Of a stretch of DNA of 64,000 bases, positions 1 through 11,606 are shown piece after piece. The DNA comes from Siphonodentalium dalli (lineage: Eukaryota; Mollusca; Scaphopoda; Gadilida; Siphonodentaliidae). Where the stretch lies: the NCBI GenBank assembly GCA_032622095.1, contig CP136064.1:48676073-48740072 (forward strand), written 5' to 3'. A model generated the notes under the pieces. That model had not been told where the DNA came from and made no database searches. It saw only the letters and a program-made list of their open reading frames with translations. Both the position numbers and the translations under genes were made by a program. Within the stretch, counting starts at the first letter, position 1. Every line of letters starts with the position of its first letter.

Positions 1-323
1 CTGTAGCTGCATTAATACGCCCTAGATATAGCACATATACAAATTTATGATGACTCCAAACTGATCAGTGAGAATAATTGAACCAAATCAGCCCAAAACG
101 TGCAATTTGAAGGCAAGGACCATGTATCTTTGGCCTAATCATGAGCCCACTATTCCAATTTTATATTCCAGTGAAGACCTTGAAACAAAATCTCTGTCAG
201 TGTATTCATCAGTGACATACAATTGTAAAAGGTGGCCTAAACTGAGGTCCAGCTATTAGTCCTGCCTTTCTGCTTACAATAATTTACAAATAATTTGGCA
301 CGTGTTGGTTCCAAAACTGTTAA
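1..323. other. no recognisable feature
   Basis: Unique AT-rich sequence. The 63-codon open frame here has no recognisable family and looks like chance. Confidence 0.5.
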
Positions 324-905
324 TTAACCCTTTATTCACTAACTACTCATTACCTTAACCCTTTACCCATCAAACCGGCCAAATAAAGCTTCAACAGCCT
401 AAAATATCTTCGGTCTGTCTCAATAGAACCATACAAATATGGATATCATTGGAACCGGCTCCTTGACCACATTGTGATAGTTACAGTTAGCCCTGTGCCA
501 ATGCATTCTCTTATATATGCGAGTCGACCATAGGTCGCCTCGCATATATAAGAGAATGCATTGGCCTAAAAAAAATCTTTTTTTAACACTTTTTACCATT
601 TTTTCTTACATTCTTTAACAATTTTATAATTTTTAATGTGTTAAGCCAATGCATTCTCTTATATATGCGAGGCGACCTATGGTCGACTCGCATATATAAG
701 AGAATGCATTGGCACAGGGCCCTTCTGTTGGGTAAAGGGTTAACTGAAATGTTCAGATAATAAGTTCATCAAATGACCTATGTCTTTTGTTGAACTTATT
801 ACCTGAACATTTCCCACCAAAGAATATGAATTCTTCTGTACTTGTATTAACTTTTTGTCTATCTGTACACTGCATCAAAAGTATCTAAAGATGGTCAATA
901 AATAT
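324..905 (+). mobile_element. family E piggyBac-like MITE, split by another element
   Basis: Begins TTAACCCTTTATTCACTAAC. After an inserted element it continues with AAATGTTCAGATAATAAGTT and its inverse TTGTTGAACTTATTACCTGA, the hairpin typical of this family (other copies at 3.3, 5.9, 7.8, 21.0, 54.4, 58.2 and 61.4 kb). The right end is degraded. There is no coding capacity. Confidence 0.65.
355..743. mobile_element. family A foldback MITE (piggyBac-like), complete, nested
   Basis: Bounded by TTAACCCTTTACCCA and its inverse TGGGTAAAGGGTTAA, with a TTAA at each end, as expected of piggyBac-type insertion. Inside are two long hairpins, each GCCAATGCATTCTCTTATAT... against its inverse, separated by an A/T-rich spacer. 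It sits at a TTAA inside a family E copy. Confidence 0.8.
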
Positions 906-1170
906 TGTTTGAAGGATTATATATCTAGTAGATTAGTAGCCAAGAATAGTCCACATCAGGATTAGCTCATGTTGAATTATTTATATTTTAGAACCAGTTA
1001 AGATAGCTACAGTGGATAAAGTAGCTCTACAAAGTGTGCGGTTACATTTCAGGGACTCCTAGAATTACACATAAAATTGTTCAGTTCTCATTCTCCTCCC
1101 ATTCACTCCTTTATTTACAATATATTACATGGTGATTGTGAAATTATCCAGCAGTAAACTGGGTAAGAGC

Positions 1171-1592
1171 CAAGTCTGAGTTTAGTGTGCCTGTCATTGC
1201 AGAATGAGGTCAGAATAGCGGGCTAGCATCACTGAATTCACCCCCTGAGGACCTCATTAAGCTTAGGCATCATCTTCTCTGGAAAGTTTTTTTTTATTAT
1301 AAAATTTCTTTATACAGATTCTATTTCTTTTTTAGTTTAGTTTCTCTATATCCCCAAAACGGGCAGGTGACACATTGCATAATCGAGGTTCCCAATGGAT
1401 GTACGTCACAATATTCACCATTTGGGAACTTCAAATCTGAGTAGATGTCTCCCATAGCAGATAAGGCCATACAGAATGAGATCCCAAGAGGGTAAATGTG
1501 GTGATGCTAGCCCAATTTGCGGGATAGCATCATTAAATTCACCCTCTCGGGACCTCATTCTGTAAATGACAAGCACACTAACCTCAAGCTTG
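1171..1592. mobile_element. family C hAT-like MITE, long subtype
   Basis: Flanked by a perfect 8-bp duplication GTAAGAGC (1163-1170 and 1593-1600). Ends are CAAGTCTGAG and CTCAAGCTTG, diverged from the family ends CAAGCCTTGAA/TTCAAGGCTTG. The inner arms carry the AGCATCAC...AATTCACC core. An 8-bp duplication with a CA-starting TIR fits the hAT superfamily. Confidence 0.75.
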
Positions 1593-2787
1593 GTAAGAGC
1601 CATGTATAATAATTTAACAAGTGTCAGTATAAGATATTGACCTGAACATTTCAAACAGCCGGAAACTGTCTGTTCAGTCAGTTACTTGTGTATGCTCTTG
1701 AAGTCTTGCTAGATTTTCATAATTATTACTTAATAATATTGTGAAATGCAAACAATTCTCAAAGCTTGATGCACTGAAAATGGAATTATAAAAAATACTC
1801 AAACTTAGAAAGGTGACCACTTGCTCTTCATTCTGTCATAAAGTGGATTTTTTCAGCATCAACATTACCATGGCAAAATTAATTTTTGGTAATAAAACTT
1901 GCCAAGTTTTATCTTTCCCAGTTCACAAATTAGGCAGAAAAAATGCCTAGTTTACAAAATCTGTTCACAATCATCAGTGTGTAACATATATACTCATTGC
2001 GAGAGGCTCACAGCTTTCATGTTATTATCTACACATGAACTGCTCATGTACAATGATGTAATAAAAACACATTTCAACCAGACAAAGACAGGTAACATAT
2101 ATAGAATACATATGCATATCGGTTGAGTTATAAGAAATAAAATAACAAGGTCACTCACGGAGGTCACACTGATCATATAGGTAAATATAAACTAATATAA
2201 TACAACTGCAGAACTAATTCATAAATTTTAACCTTTTCACAGGTGAATAACGTCATGTGCTGGGCCGTTTTCCAGTGGCAAGACTCTGTACTCAGTATGG
2301 ACATATAGCACACAGATCGTGACATTTTACATCCGTACTCAGTATGGATGTATTGCAGCAAAGAGGTTAGCAAGTTCTCTCCCCAAAAATGAAGCCTGAT
2401 TTCTTGAAAAACAACAAAAGTAATATTCATCATACAAATTGAGAGTGTGGACATAGGGTTTAATACTAGATATGGTAGATGTTTGTAATAAATGAGATAT
2501 TTTATTCTTATTTGAACTAGCACGGCATCTATCTCAACCATGAATTAATTTAGTTATGTTATATTAATTAGTAAATATATACCTATATAATCTGTAACCT
2601 CTTCAGGTTAACTTAAGTCTGTTAACAATCTTGATCAAATCCTTCAAAAATGAGTCCTTATGAGTTTCTGGGGAAGGAAATGAGCCTTTAATCTGTTCAC
2701 ATACATGTATAGTGCCAGAATTTTTTTTACAATTCCTTCCCAAGAAATCAAGATTTGTCTGCATAAATAGTCTACCTATGAAAGTCC
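1593..2787. other. no recognisable gene
   Basis: AT-rich intergenic sequence. Open frames of up to 122 codons on the minus strand (2173-2541) have no family resemblance and amino acid composition typical of chance frames. I see no RNA gene. Confidence 0.5.
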
Positions 2788-3055
2788 TTAAACCTTTCAT
2801 GACTTTGGAGCTTCCAGAAATTTTGCAAAAACCCTGTGCCAATGCATTCTCTTATATATGCGAGTCACCCATAGGGCGCCTCACATATATAAGAGAATGC
2901 ATTGGCCTAAGAATATTTACCTCGACCTTGTAAGCCAGTGCATTCTCTTAATATATATGCGAGGCTCCCTATGGGAGACTCGCATATGTAAGAGAATGCA
3001 CTGGCACAGGGTCTTTAATGCTGCACCTGCAGAGCTCTCATCATGAAAGGGTTAA
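2788..3055. mobile_element. family A foldback MITE, complete
   Basis: TTAAACCTTTCATGAC at the left, TCATGAAAGGGTTAA at the right. It holds two hairpins of the ATGCATTCTCTTATATATGC type in the CTCCC/GGGAG variant. Confidence 0.75.
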
Positions 3056-3317
3056 AGGTGGCGCAGTAAGTACCGTTTCATCTGCAACTTCTGTATTTGG
3101 CGTATCGTTAGAATAATAGTACAATCATAGATTCTTTCCCAAAGGCACACATTGCAATGACGCAACAATGGGTATGACAAGTTCAAAGTGTCAGGCGCAA
3201 GTTATAGTTCAGGGTTTATAATCGTCATCATGAACTGTCTTTGATAAGTACATGAATGGAGACTTACTTGGATGGCGGAAATAGATCAATTGCACCAATA
3301 TGTGTTTGTCCCTCTCT

Positions 3318-3560
3318 GCACTAAAGCATCAATAATGAGTAGTTATCCCATAGGAAATGTTCACATAATAAGTTCAACAAAAGACCAAACGTTTGTTGAA
3401 CTTATGATCTAAACAATTCCCTTAATAGGGCTCCTTCTGCACTTTTATTTATCTGTTGTCTGCTTTTATCACCTTAATATCCCTCTATATCAATAATAGA
3501 TCATTCCAATGTATACTCTTTAACTGACTGGTAGAAGTATTTAGTATAGGAATGGTATTA
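3318..3560. mobile_element. family E MITE, diverged
   Basis: Contains AATGAGTAGTTATCCC, AAATGTTCACATAATAAGTT and the inverse TTGTTGAACTTATGATCT, then the family tail CATTCCAATGTATACTC. The terminal TTAA is degraded. Confidence 0.6.
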
Positions 3561-3970
3561 ATGAGCAAATACTAAATATTGTGGTCTCCTCAAATTTACT
3601 TCTGATTGAAAAGACTGAGCACTTTCCAATCGGTCAAATTTAATCAATAATACAAAAACAACATTAGACCGAAAGTATGAAGTAAATTGTTAATCAGCAA
3701 CTAAACCCTTGATAGTCAGACAATACAGAAACTGCAGATGATGCACTGCGTGCAATACCCTTTGTTAGTAGCTTTAAGAGGGAGGTAAAGTGGAAACATT
3801 TGAATGGGGAATTCAGTGTTAATTTTTGGGAAAAGATTGATCAAATCTTACAAAGCGCAGGTGACCATATCATACCTTTTTGGAAAGTTTGAATACTTCT
3901 AGTGACAACGGGGACCTGAATTTTGATACTCATCCCAGGTTGGATATTATTGGACATTAATTAAAAAGTA

Positions 3971-4183
3971 CAGTAATGCCCCAAGTAATCGACTCCTTAA
4001 ACACAGCAGAATTATGGGTAACTTTTCAGGATTTAGTCGGAAATATTGGTTGTTGCCATTCATCGGAAAGCTCTCGGGGAGAGCTTTCCGATGAATGGCA
4101 ACAAGCCATATTTCCGACTAAATCCTGAAAAGTTACCCATAATTCTGCTGTGTTTAAGGAGTCGATTACTTGGGGCATTTCTG
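3971..4183. mobile_element. family D mariner-like foldback MITE, complete
   Basis: TA flanks at 3969-3970 and 4184-4185. TIRs are CAGTAATGCCCC and GGGGCATTTCTG. The two halves are an almost perfect palindrome (TTTAGTCGGAAATAT against its inverse), so the whole element can fold into one hairpin. A TA duplication with a CAGT end fits Tc1/mariner/pogo. Confidence 0.75.
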
Positions 4184-4369
4184 TAACTCACCAGTAAATC
4201 ATTGTGTAAAATATTTCCATCAAATGTCACAAAACAAAAAATAAAATGAAATCTGCTTCGCGTTGTAACTAGATATATGCTCAAACATTCCAAAAAGACA
4301 TGAAGCATTATTCTACGGTTTGTAAATATTGAGTAATCTTGTCCTGGAAATTAACACTGAATTCCCCAT

Positions 4370-4460
4370 TTAACCCTTTCAGTGCCAAGTCCGATTTTTG
4401 TATCAACCCACAGGGTATATGGGTTGATACAAAAATCGGACTTGGCACTGAAAGGGTTAA
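4370..4460. mobile_element. family B palindromic piggyBac-like MITE (91 bp)
   Basis: TTAACCCTTTCAGTGCCAAG at the left and the exact inverse at the right, with a short centre around CACAGGGTATATG. It is essentially one perfect hairpin. It lies in one arm of the 3.8-4.5 kb inverted repeat, and the other arm shows the empty site. Confidence 0.8.
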
Positions 4461-4622
4461 ATGTTGCCACTTTATCTCCCTCTTAAATTTGCATTCATTT
4501 GGTAGAGTATCCATGAAGAGAATTTAGATCAGAACTATCATCTTTAGAACCGTTTCTCCAAAACATTCAATGTACTGGTTTTATTAATATGTCATACTTT
4601 CCTGTATTGAATAATTACATAC

Positions 4623-4650
4623 AACACACACCCACACACACACACACACA
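4623..4650 (+). repeat. CA microsatellite
   Basis: Near-perfect run of CA dinucleotides with one CCC interruption. Confidence 0.9.
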
Positions 4651-4660
4651 GATAATATAT

Positions 4661-5852
4661 ATGTATATATAAGTATACAGTATAGCACTTAAGTTTTCAC
4701 ATATAATCCGGCATAAGTAGTTCGCCACCATTGACAAATAAAATTCTGATGAAAAATTAAGATAATTTGTGAAAGAAATGAATCGATTCACAGATGTAAT
4801 ACGATTGATACAGTTTGTTTATTCATCTCATAAAACATAACCCAGATATTCCGCGCCCAAAACCACATCTTCCGATGGAAAAACAAAAATTTATAGTAGT
4901 GATGTTTCACCAACTTACAATTACAGTTAGTCTCATGGAAATAAATTTCATTTGAGGCAATAATATTAAAGATGCACACACCGAATTAACACTCCTAAAT
5001 TACTATTTCTTTGGATTAGGGGGTAAAAAATATTTCAATCCTGTCGAGGAACCCACCACCCATCAAAGCTTAGAATTATCAGATATCGATTTTTGGAATC
5101 TGTTATTTTTCACCACCTAGAATATTTGGTGGCCTAGAAAATAATCGACGAACTGACCGACATACTCTCGATACCAAATTGCATTGAACAAAATGTTGAT
5201 ATTTAACACTTTTTGGACAATGTCATACTATAGTCGACAGTGGTTAGCATTATTCTTAGCAATTAATTGATTCTGATAACTGAAGCGGCATTTCAAGAAA
5301 TGCTGTCGTTGATGATATGGGGACCATCGAATCGGATTGTGTACCTTTAACTTTGATGATTTAGATACATGCTGGTGAGTAGTTCACTTGGAGAAGGATC
5401 AGGTAAGTTTAACAAACGACCATAGGCCCAGGGAGCATATCATATTCCTTATGCCTAATGTTACCATCAGTAGCTTTTGTGGGTGCCTGAAACTACAAAT
5501 AGGCATCATTTTATTTTAACTTATGATTCGAAAATTGATAAAAGTCAGCGGATCTCGTAAACGCTAAGAATAGAGACGTATCTTCACATCTCGTAAACAA
5601 ACGACCTGATTTGAACATGAACGAGTTTTATAGTTGTTCTTTCCCCTTTATTACTAACTTTTAGGCTGTGTCTCAGCCTGTAGACGAATTGCAAACTACA
5701 TTGTGTAAGGCCTGTAGACCACTAGGACCCAGGTCTAAAATGCGCAAACTGGTTATTTAATTATTTGGAGTGTGAATGTAAATGTAGGCGACAGAATTAA
5801 ATGTCAGCAAGTCATCACTGCAACAAAATCAAAACATCATACTTAATAAAAT
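4661..5852. other. no recognisable feature
   Basis: Unique intergenic sequence. No exon-like homology, repeat boundary or RNA gene is visible. Confidence 0.45.
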
Positions 5853-6107
5853 TTTACCCTTTCTCTGCCAAATACTCATTGATGAGTAGTTCCCTTAGGA
5901 AATGTTCAGATAATAACTTCAACAAATTACCGTTTTATTGAACTTATTATCTGAACATTTCCCACCAAGGAATAGCAATCCTTCCACACTTGTATCCTAT
6001 TTATGTCTGCCTGTTTTTCCTGAATACCCCTCCAAATGAATAATAAACCATTCCAATGTATACTTGTGTAACTGATGGGGGAATCCATTTGGTAAATTAA
6101 GGGTTAA
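5853..6107 (+). mobile_element. family E piggyBac-like MITE, near complete
   Basis: Begins TTACCCTTTCTCTGCC (mutated TTAA) and ends AATTAAGGGTTAA. It has TACTCATTGATGAGTA, the internal hairpin AGATAATAACTTCAACAAA and its inverse, and the tail with CATTCCAATGTATACTTG. Confidence 0.7.
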
Positions 6108-6207
6108 TACCCATTGCTATTTGTATGGCATCATAGACAGAGACACTTCATAATTTGTAACTGTAATTGAAGTTCTGTGAACTTCTCTAATGAAAATGAA
6201 TCATAGA

Positions 6208-6461
6208 CAAGCCTTGAATTAGTGTGCCTGTCATTTGCAGAATGAGGTCCCCAGAGGGTGAATTTAGTGATGCTACCCCGCATAGCGGGCTAGCATCACC
6301 AAATTCACCCTCTGGGGACCTCATTCTGCTTACACCTCAGCAGAATGAGGTTCCCAGAGGGTGAATTTGGTGATGCTAGCCCGCTATGCGGGGTAGCATC
6401 ACTAAATTCACCCTCTGGGGACCTCAATCTGCAAATGACAGACACACTATTTCAAGGCTTG
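6208..6461. mobile_element. family C hAT-like MITE, complete reference copy
   Basis: Perfect 8-bp duplication ATCATAGA at 6200-6207 and 6462-6469. TIRs are CAAGCCTTGAA and TTCAAGGCTTG. Each half is itself an inverted repeat around GCATAGCGGGC, so the 254-bp element is a palindrome made of palindromes. No coding capacity. Confidence 0.85.
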
Positions 6462-6636
6462 ATCATAGACAACCTGTGACACCAAATTATCCATTTCATT
6501 GTAGTGCTGTTTACCAGTCATATGATGATAAGTTCAATAAGTAACCTTAGTAGTGTTCATAAATTCAACATAATTTGAAGGTGTAAATATGTTATAAGGA
6601 TAATAAGCGCTCAATGTCAACATGCTAAAATATAGA

Positions 6637-6755
6637 ATATACGCATAGTGTTTCTGAATAACAAATTTAATCCACGAGTGGGATTGGCGATTTACACCAC
6701 GAACTTCAGAGTGGTTTAAATTTGTTATTTAGAAACACTATGCGTATATTTTGTT
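6637..6755. repeat. long hairpin
   Basis: AATATACGCATAGTGTTTCT followed by AATAACAAATTTAATCCAC is inverted at GTGGTTTAAATTTGTTATTT plus the mirrored end, with a loop of about 30 nt. It could be a short MITE without a clear duplication. Confidence 0.6.
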
Positions 6756-7821
6756 TATGCCACGATCTTTACAATGTGATGGATAAACACTTTTCCGTTC
6801 AAATTGTATGGAGAAAGTTTAATCCACTCTGCGAAGTTTAATCAACAGTAGGCACGTTTAATCAACAGGTGTTGATTAAATGTAAAATTTAAACAGATGG
6901 CTTTATTTATATAGTAAGATAGGCGATCGTGGTATAAAACATATTTAACTTCCTTCAAAACATGGATTTTTCTATTATTTTACCACATTTGATTAACATA
7001 TTGAACTCTATCATAGACCTGGTCATAGCACTATTAATTGAGAAACAATTTCATGCAAAATTTTTGACAGAACAACTGCAGCAGGAACCACGTCATACAA
7101 TGAAGATAAATGAGATAAATAACATGAACTTTGTATATATATTGGCAGTTACAGAAATGTACAGTTTCATTCCAGAAGGAACATTAATGAACCCAGAGGT
7201 CAATCACGGAATCCACACATACACACTCAAGCAAAATTTATCCAAACATAATGTATCATCTGCGCTATATTTACATGACTCAGTCTATTCCTAGCCGAGA
7301 CTCTATGAATGTTCAGCAATATATAGACAGAAACGCACAGCGTGTGAATGTGGTGAATGTTATCGCATGAGTCTGTTATGGCGCAACGGCTTGAGTTGTA
7401 CCTTACGGCATAAGAAATGAGTGAGATAAAGTTCAACTCATTCACATGTCTGTGCAGTTCTGCATTTATTACACACCATCAGTCAGTATTCTTTAGTGTC
7501 AAACATTTGTTTATGTTTGGTGTCCATACTAGTTAGTCATGTACTCAACATAATACAAGGTTGATCCTTTATAGTAGAACTGTTTGTGTTTTTATGCATG
7601 ACGTCGTATGTCATGCAAGATAATGGTATCGCTCTAGAGCATTTTGGTGAAATTACCACAGAGGATGAAGTGATGTAACCAATTGAAATATGGCAATAGG
7701 TGTGTAATAAAAATTCTCCATTAACAGATCACTAATATACATAGTCAACACTGACTTCCAACATCCACCTTCCTGTCGAGCCACCAGGCTGGCTGGGGAG
7801 ATCACTTTATAAATCCTATCT
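6756..7821. other. no recognisable gene
   Basis: AT-rich sequence. The 110-codon frame at 6962-7294 on plus has no recognised domain and no visible splice or promoter context, so I treat it as chance. Confidence 0.4.
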
Positions 7822-8030
7822 TTACTAGATATTTATTGAAGGGTAGTTCCTTTCTTGAACTTATTATCTAAACATTTCCCACCAATAAATATTATTTCTT
7901 CTACACTTGTATTATATTTGTCTGTCAGCTGCTTTTGTTACCTGAACATCGCTCCAAATGAATATTAGACAATTCCAGTGTATACTGTTGTAACTGAATG
8001 GGAGAATCCATTCAGTATGGAATGGGTTAA
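7822..8030 (+). mobile_element. family E MITE, internally deleted
   Basis: The left part is shortened (GGGTAGTTCC runs directly into TTGAACTTATTATCTAAACA). The right half is complete, with CCAGTGTATACTG and ending GGGTTAA. Confidence 0.6.
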
Positions 8031-8034
8031 ATAC

Positions 8035-8440
8035 CAGCCACCATTTGAACAAATCTGAATCCCAAGCATTGATGCATCAATATGAGCCTGGCCTGGTCGT
8101 TTCAGAGATGTTTTAGGAAATTCAGTGAATTCATTGGATGGAAAAGTAATTAGTCACATAGATCCACCTGACTGACCTTAATTCAACAAATTTGTAGTCC
8201 AGTCACGCTGATATGTTCAGAGATTTTGGAGGAGTTTCTCTGCATTATTTCGGAGAAAAAAAGTTAAGTGGCCAAGCTCCACCCTTATTTGCCAAGGTGA
8301 CCATTTGAACAACCTGAATTCCAATTCTTACAGGATCATCCACACCAAATATGACCATATTCGGTCTTATAGTTCTGGGGGAGAAGATGTCAACAGACAG
8401 GTAAAGGGATAGATGTATGGATGACAGATGTCAGAGTAGT
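8035..8440 (+). repeat. family J interspersed repeat, diverged
   Basis: ATTTGAACAAATCTGAATCC, then CCACACCAAATATGACCATA, TTCGGTCTTATAGTTCTGG and GAGAAGATGT. These are the landmarks of the family that fills 36-50 kb. The (GACG)n tail is reduced. Confidence 0.55.
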
Positions 8441-11267
8441 GTTGATTATATATATTAACCAGAGAGTAAAAAGTAAATAACATTTTTTCTGAACCTAACC
8501 ATTGGTACATGCACTGTTAATAATGATTTTCTAGCTAAGAAAATATACTTCATTTAATTTGTTTTTATTTAAAATAAGATATTTTATTAAGAAATTTATT
8601 CCAATTCTTTTTAATAATATATTTCTTATTTTCTCTTCTCACTACCTAGAAAATTGTACTTTCTTAAATTTTTACTTGATAAAGAGAAATATATTCCTGA
8701 CAATTTAAGAAATTACAAATTTTGAGAATATTTTTCTTACTAAATTCCTATTTATGTAAGATTTCCTCATATTAATTAAGTAAATATTCTTACCTAGAAA
8801 TAATTTTTAGCAGTGTGATATCTTGAAGAAAGAAGCATAGTCACACCATATTAGTGTTTATATTATAGTATGAGCCGGTATTCTAATGGTATTTATTCCT
8901 GGTTCAGCCCCTAATTAACCCTGCCACTACTATTTGAGCTGGCATGAACCCCAGGCACATAATAAACACATATAAAGTTAACAATGAATGGCATTGACCA
9001 CGTAGTTTTGGTAAAGGAACTGTTTAGATGCTTAAACCTTATTTTTGACACTTCTGGGGAAATACTATATGCCTGGTAATAATCTTATTCTAGTTAAACA
9101 ATAGTTGTCATTAGTGATAGGCTAGGAAATGCATTAATAACACTGCAACAATCAAACGTAAGTCTATTGTATCAACCCAAATGGAAGAACTAAAATTCAC
9201 TGCAAAAGAGAGTTGCATTGTATTTCGATCCCCAGTGGCAAAAATTTTAAAGTAAAAGTTTGGAGGAAATTATCAAATTAACAACCACTGAACTAGTCGG
9301 TTACAGTAACTGACGATCAGAGCTCAGGGTAATATTTAGAAAAGTTGTATGATTGGGATAGTTCTACAGAGCTGATAATCACGATATTCTTGCTTTTTCA
9401 GTGCCACAAAATTTGTGATTGTAACCCATCGGACAAAACATTGGTTTACAAGATCTGTTCAGTATTTCTAGAAACTGTCAGTATTCACATGCAAATCAGA
9501 GCAATCTAACTAAACAGAATCGCATTGAGTTACTGAAAATAATAATAATTTCTAAGATCTGTTATTGAATCATACAAATATTCGGCTATTGCATGCCTAT
9601 TCATTGAGCAATTTTCCTAGTTCCACAAGAACATAAAGCACATTTTCATTGGCTATACTGAACTATATATTGAATTTCTATTAGATGGAAAGTTGACCAT
9701 TTCTATCAATTTTTTTTTATATTTGTTGACAAATTTCCTAAATATCACTTAGAAAATCTAAAATTTCTAAATGAATGCAGTGGCGTAGTCTTTCTCAGCA
9801 AAATGATTTGGGAGAAGATAACTCAATTTTCTGCATTTTTTTTCTCGAACTGCTTCCAGTCACAATTTTGTGAATTTCATTAAATATTTTATAATTTCAT
9901 TATCAATGAAACCCATATCTTTAGCAGATGAGAATTCAGAAAATAACAATAAAATTATGCATATATTGTGAACCTAGAATGGAACTAAATAGCCAGAAGA
10001 TTCTGATTTTCAGCCCGCTATGAATCTTTGTGTTAATATACAATCACTAAACAAGGTTTATATATACATTTTCACAATTAAAACTTGGCAAATATAAAAT
10101 CAACAATCATATGAACCATTTGAAACAGATGATTATTTTTCATTATTAAAATAAAATAATTTAATGGGAAAATACAAACAATAGCCTTAGACATGGTTAA
10201 CACTTGATAAACATGATAATGGTGACAGCTATTTGGCCTCATTCTAACAAGACAGTCAATGACTGTTAAAACACTCACCTGACTGAAGAGATTGACTGAC
10301 GGGTCCTTTCAACTCTTTTTAGTACGAAGAACAAGATAGGCTTTAAATAGCTAGAATGCATGGGTTATGGATTGTATTCAAATATATGCCCACTATGACA
10401 TCTATTTTCGGTTAAAATTCATGACAAACCTCGGCCAATGTTAAACAGAACAGGAATATTAACTATTATCAGTGGACTTAACACTGTCTTCCTAAAGAGA
10501 GAACTTTAGGGTAAATCCGGCCATGACACTAAAAAAAAATTTTTTTAGCACATAATTTTGGGAATTGACATGTATTTTGTTTAAATATATTTCAAAATAA
10601 CTGTCAAATGTGTCATTATTGAATTGTATCTAAAGTAGGTCAAATGCATACTTAAAAACTAAATTTATCATCAGGCAACCAATAGTCAGTCCCGATGAAC
10701 AAGAAATAACTGGCTGAAAAATTTATGCGGATGGACAAGACGAAAAATTAACCATTCACATTATATAACCAATCAAAACAAACATATACAAAAAGCTGGT
10801 TGAAAAAGTCACACCAGTTTGTTGTGGCACAACAGCGCGAGTAATGGGGGCTACCATTTCGCAAACAACCAAAATGCATAAATCTAGGTTATGTCCCTTT
10901 ACCCCTATTTGTGATTGTGTACTTGTTAAATCACAGATCAGGGCCATGAACCTATGTCACTAACGTAATCTCTATTCCGTCACTTCAGACATTCGGATAG
11001 CTGCTCTGGAATCAGCTAGATATTTGTTGCAGGAGATATTGTACTTATGACTGAAAGGGATTATGTGCATTTTACGAACACCTATTAAATGGTTGAGGTG
11101 TGTTTGATGTTCAAAATCGGGGCACAATCCATACTTATTTTCATTGTAAATTTCAGTTATAAATATGACTTTTTATTTTATAACGAGTACTAATTTTTTA
11201 TAGTACATTTTGAATTTCCACAGCTCATGTACTAGTTTATCCCATCAGACAAACGTTTATATGTGTT
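8441..11267. other. AT-rich intergenic sequence
   Basis: 8515-8820 is extremely A/T-rich, with repeated AAGAAA/TTTCTT words. No coding exon is recognised. Frames of up to 66 codons at 10078-10278 and 10756-10947 look random. A 16-bp box GACAGTCAATGACTGT at 10251-10266 recurs elsewhere in the window. Confidence 0.45.
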
Positions 11268-11485
11268 TTAACCCTTTCAGTGCCAAGTCCAATTTTTGTA
11301 TCAACCCATATTTCCTTGATCATTTTTCAAATTTATTCATTATAATAATGTGATACATTGATGGAAAGAGCTCTACTTAGAGCTCTTTCCATCAATGTAT
11401 CACATTATTATAATCAATAAATTTGAAAAATGATCAAGGAAATATGGGTTGATACAAAAATCCGACATGGCACTGAAAGGGTTAA
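11268..11485. mobile_element. family B palindromic MITE, full length
   Basis: TTAACCCTTTCAGTGCC at the left, GGCACTGAAAGGGTTAA at the right. The 218-bp element is a near-perfect palindrome centred on GAGCTCTACTTAGAGCTC. It shares about 40 bp of terminal sequence with the 91-bp copy at 4370. Confidence 0.8.
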
Positions 11486-11529
11486 ACATTCACTTTGGGT
11501 TAGAGAGTTGATTGGTAATGTAGGTTCCT

Positions 11530-11606
11530 GACCTTGATAAGCAATGACGAGTCAGTTTCTACTTAGATGGGAGACCATTGCAGGATTCTGGGCATGTCTC
11601 TCCCTT
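11530..11606 (+). pseudogene. degenerate 5S rRNA-like fragment
   Basis: TACTTAGATGGGAGACC at 11560-11576 matches the internal control (C-box) region of 5S rRNA, which reads TACTTGGATGGGAGACC. The flanks (AAGCAATGACGAGTCAGT before, then GGATTCTGGGCATG after) also align loosely with 5S rRNA order. Too diverged to be functional. It could be a 5S-derived SINE head or a pseudogene. Confidence 0.5.

Larger units (their letters stand above)
3770..4510. repeat. large degenerate inverted repeat carrying a coding-like fragment twice
   Basis: The left arm read on plus (about 3774-3890) translates to KREVKWKHLNGEFSVNFWEK and onward to IDQILQSAGDHI. The right arm read on minus (about 4320-4500) gives KFKREIKWQHL, then NGEFSVNFQDKITQYLQ. 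The fragment is conserved at protein level but I do not recognise it. The spacer holds a mariner-like MITE, and the right arm is interrupted by a TTAA element. It is probably the remains of a larger foldback transposon. Confidence 0.5.

Noticed and set aside
2173-2541. A 122-codon frame on minus.
   Set aside because: No recognised domain, unusual composition rich in Leu/Ile/Cys/Tyr, no splice context.
4623-4650. The CA run (UG on the minus strand) as a TDP-43 autoregulatory binding site.
   Set aside because: It lies about 9 kb beyond the TARDBP stop, well outside any supported 3' UTR.
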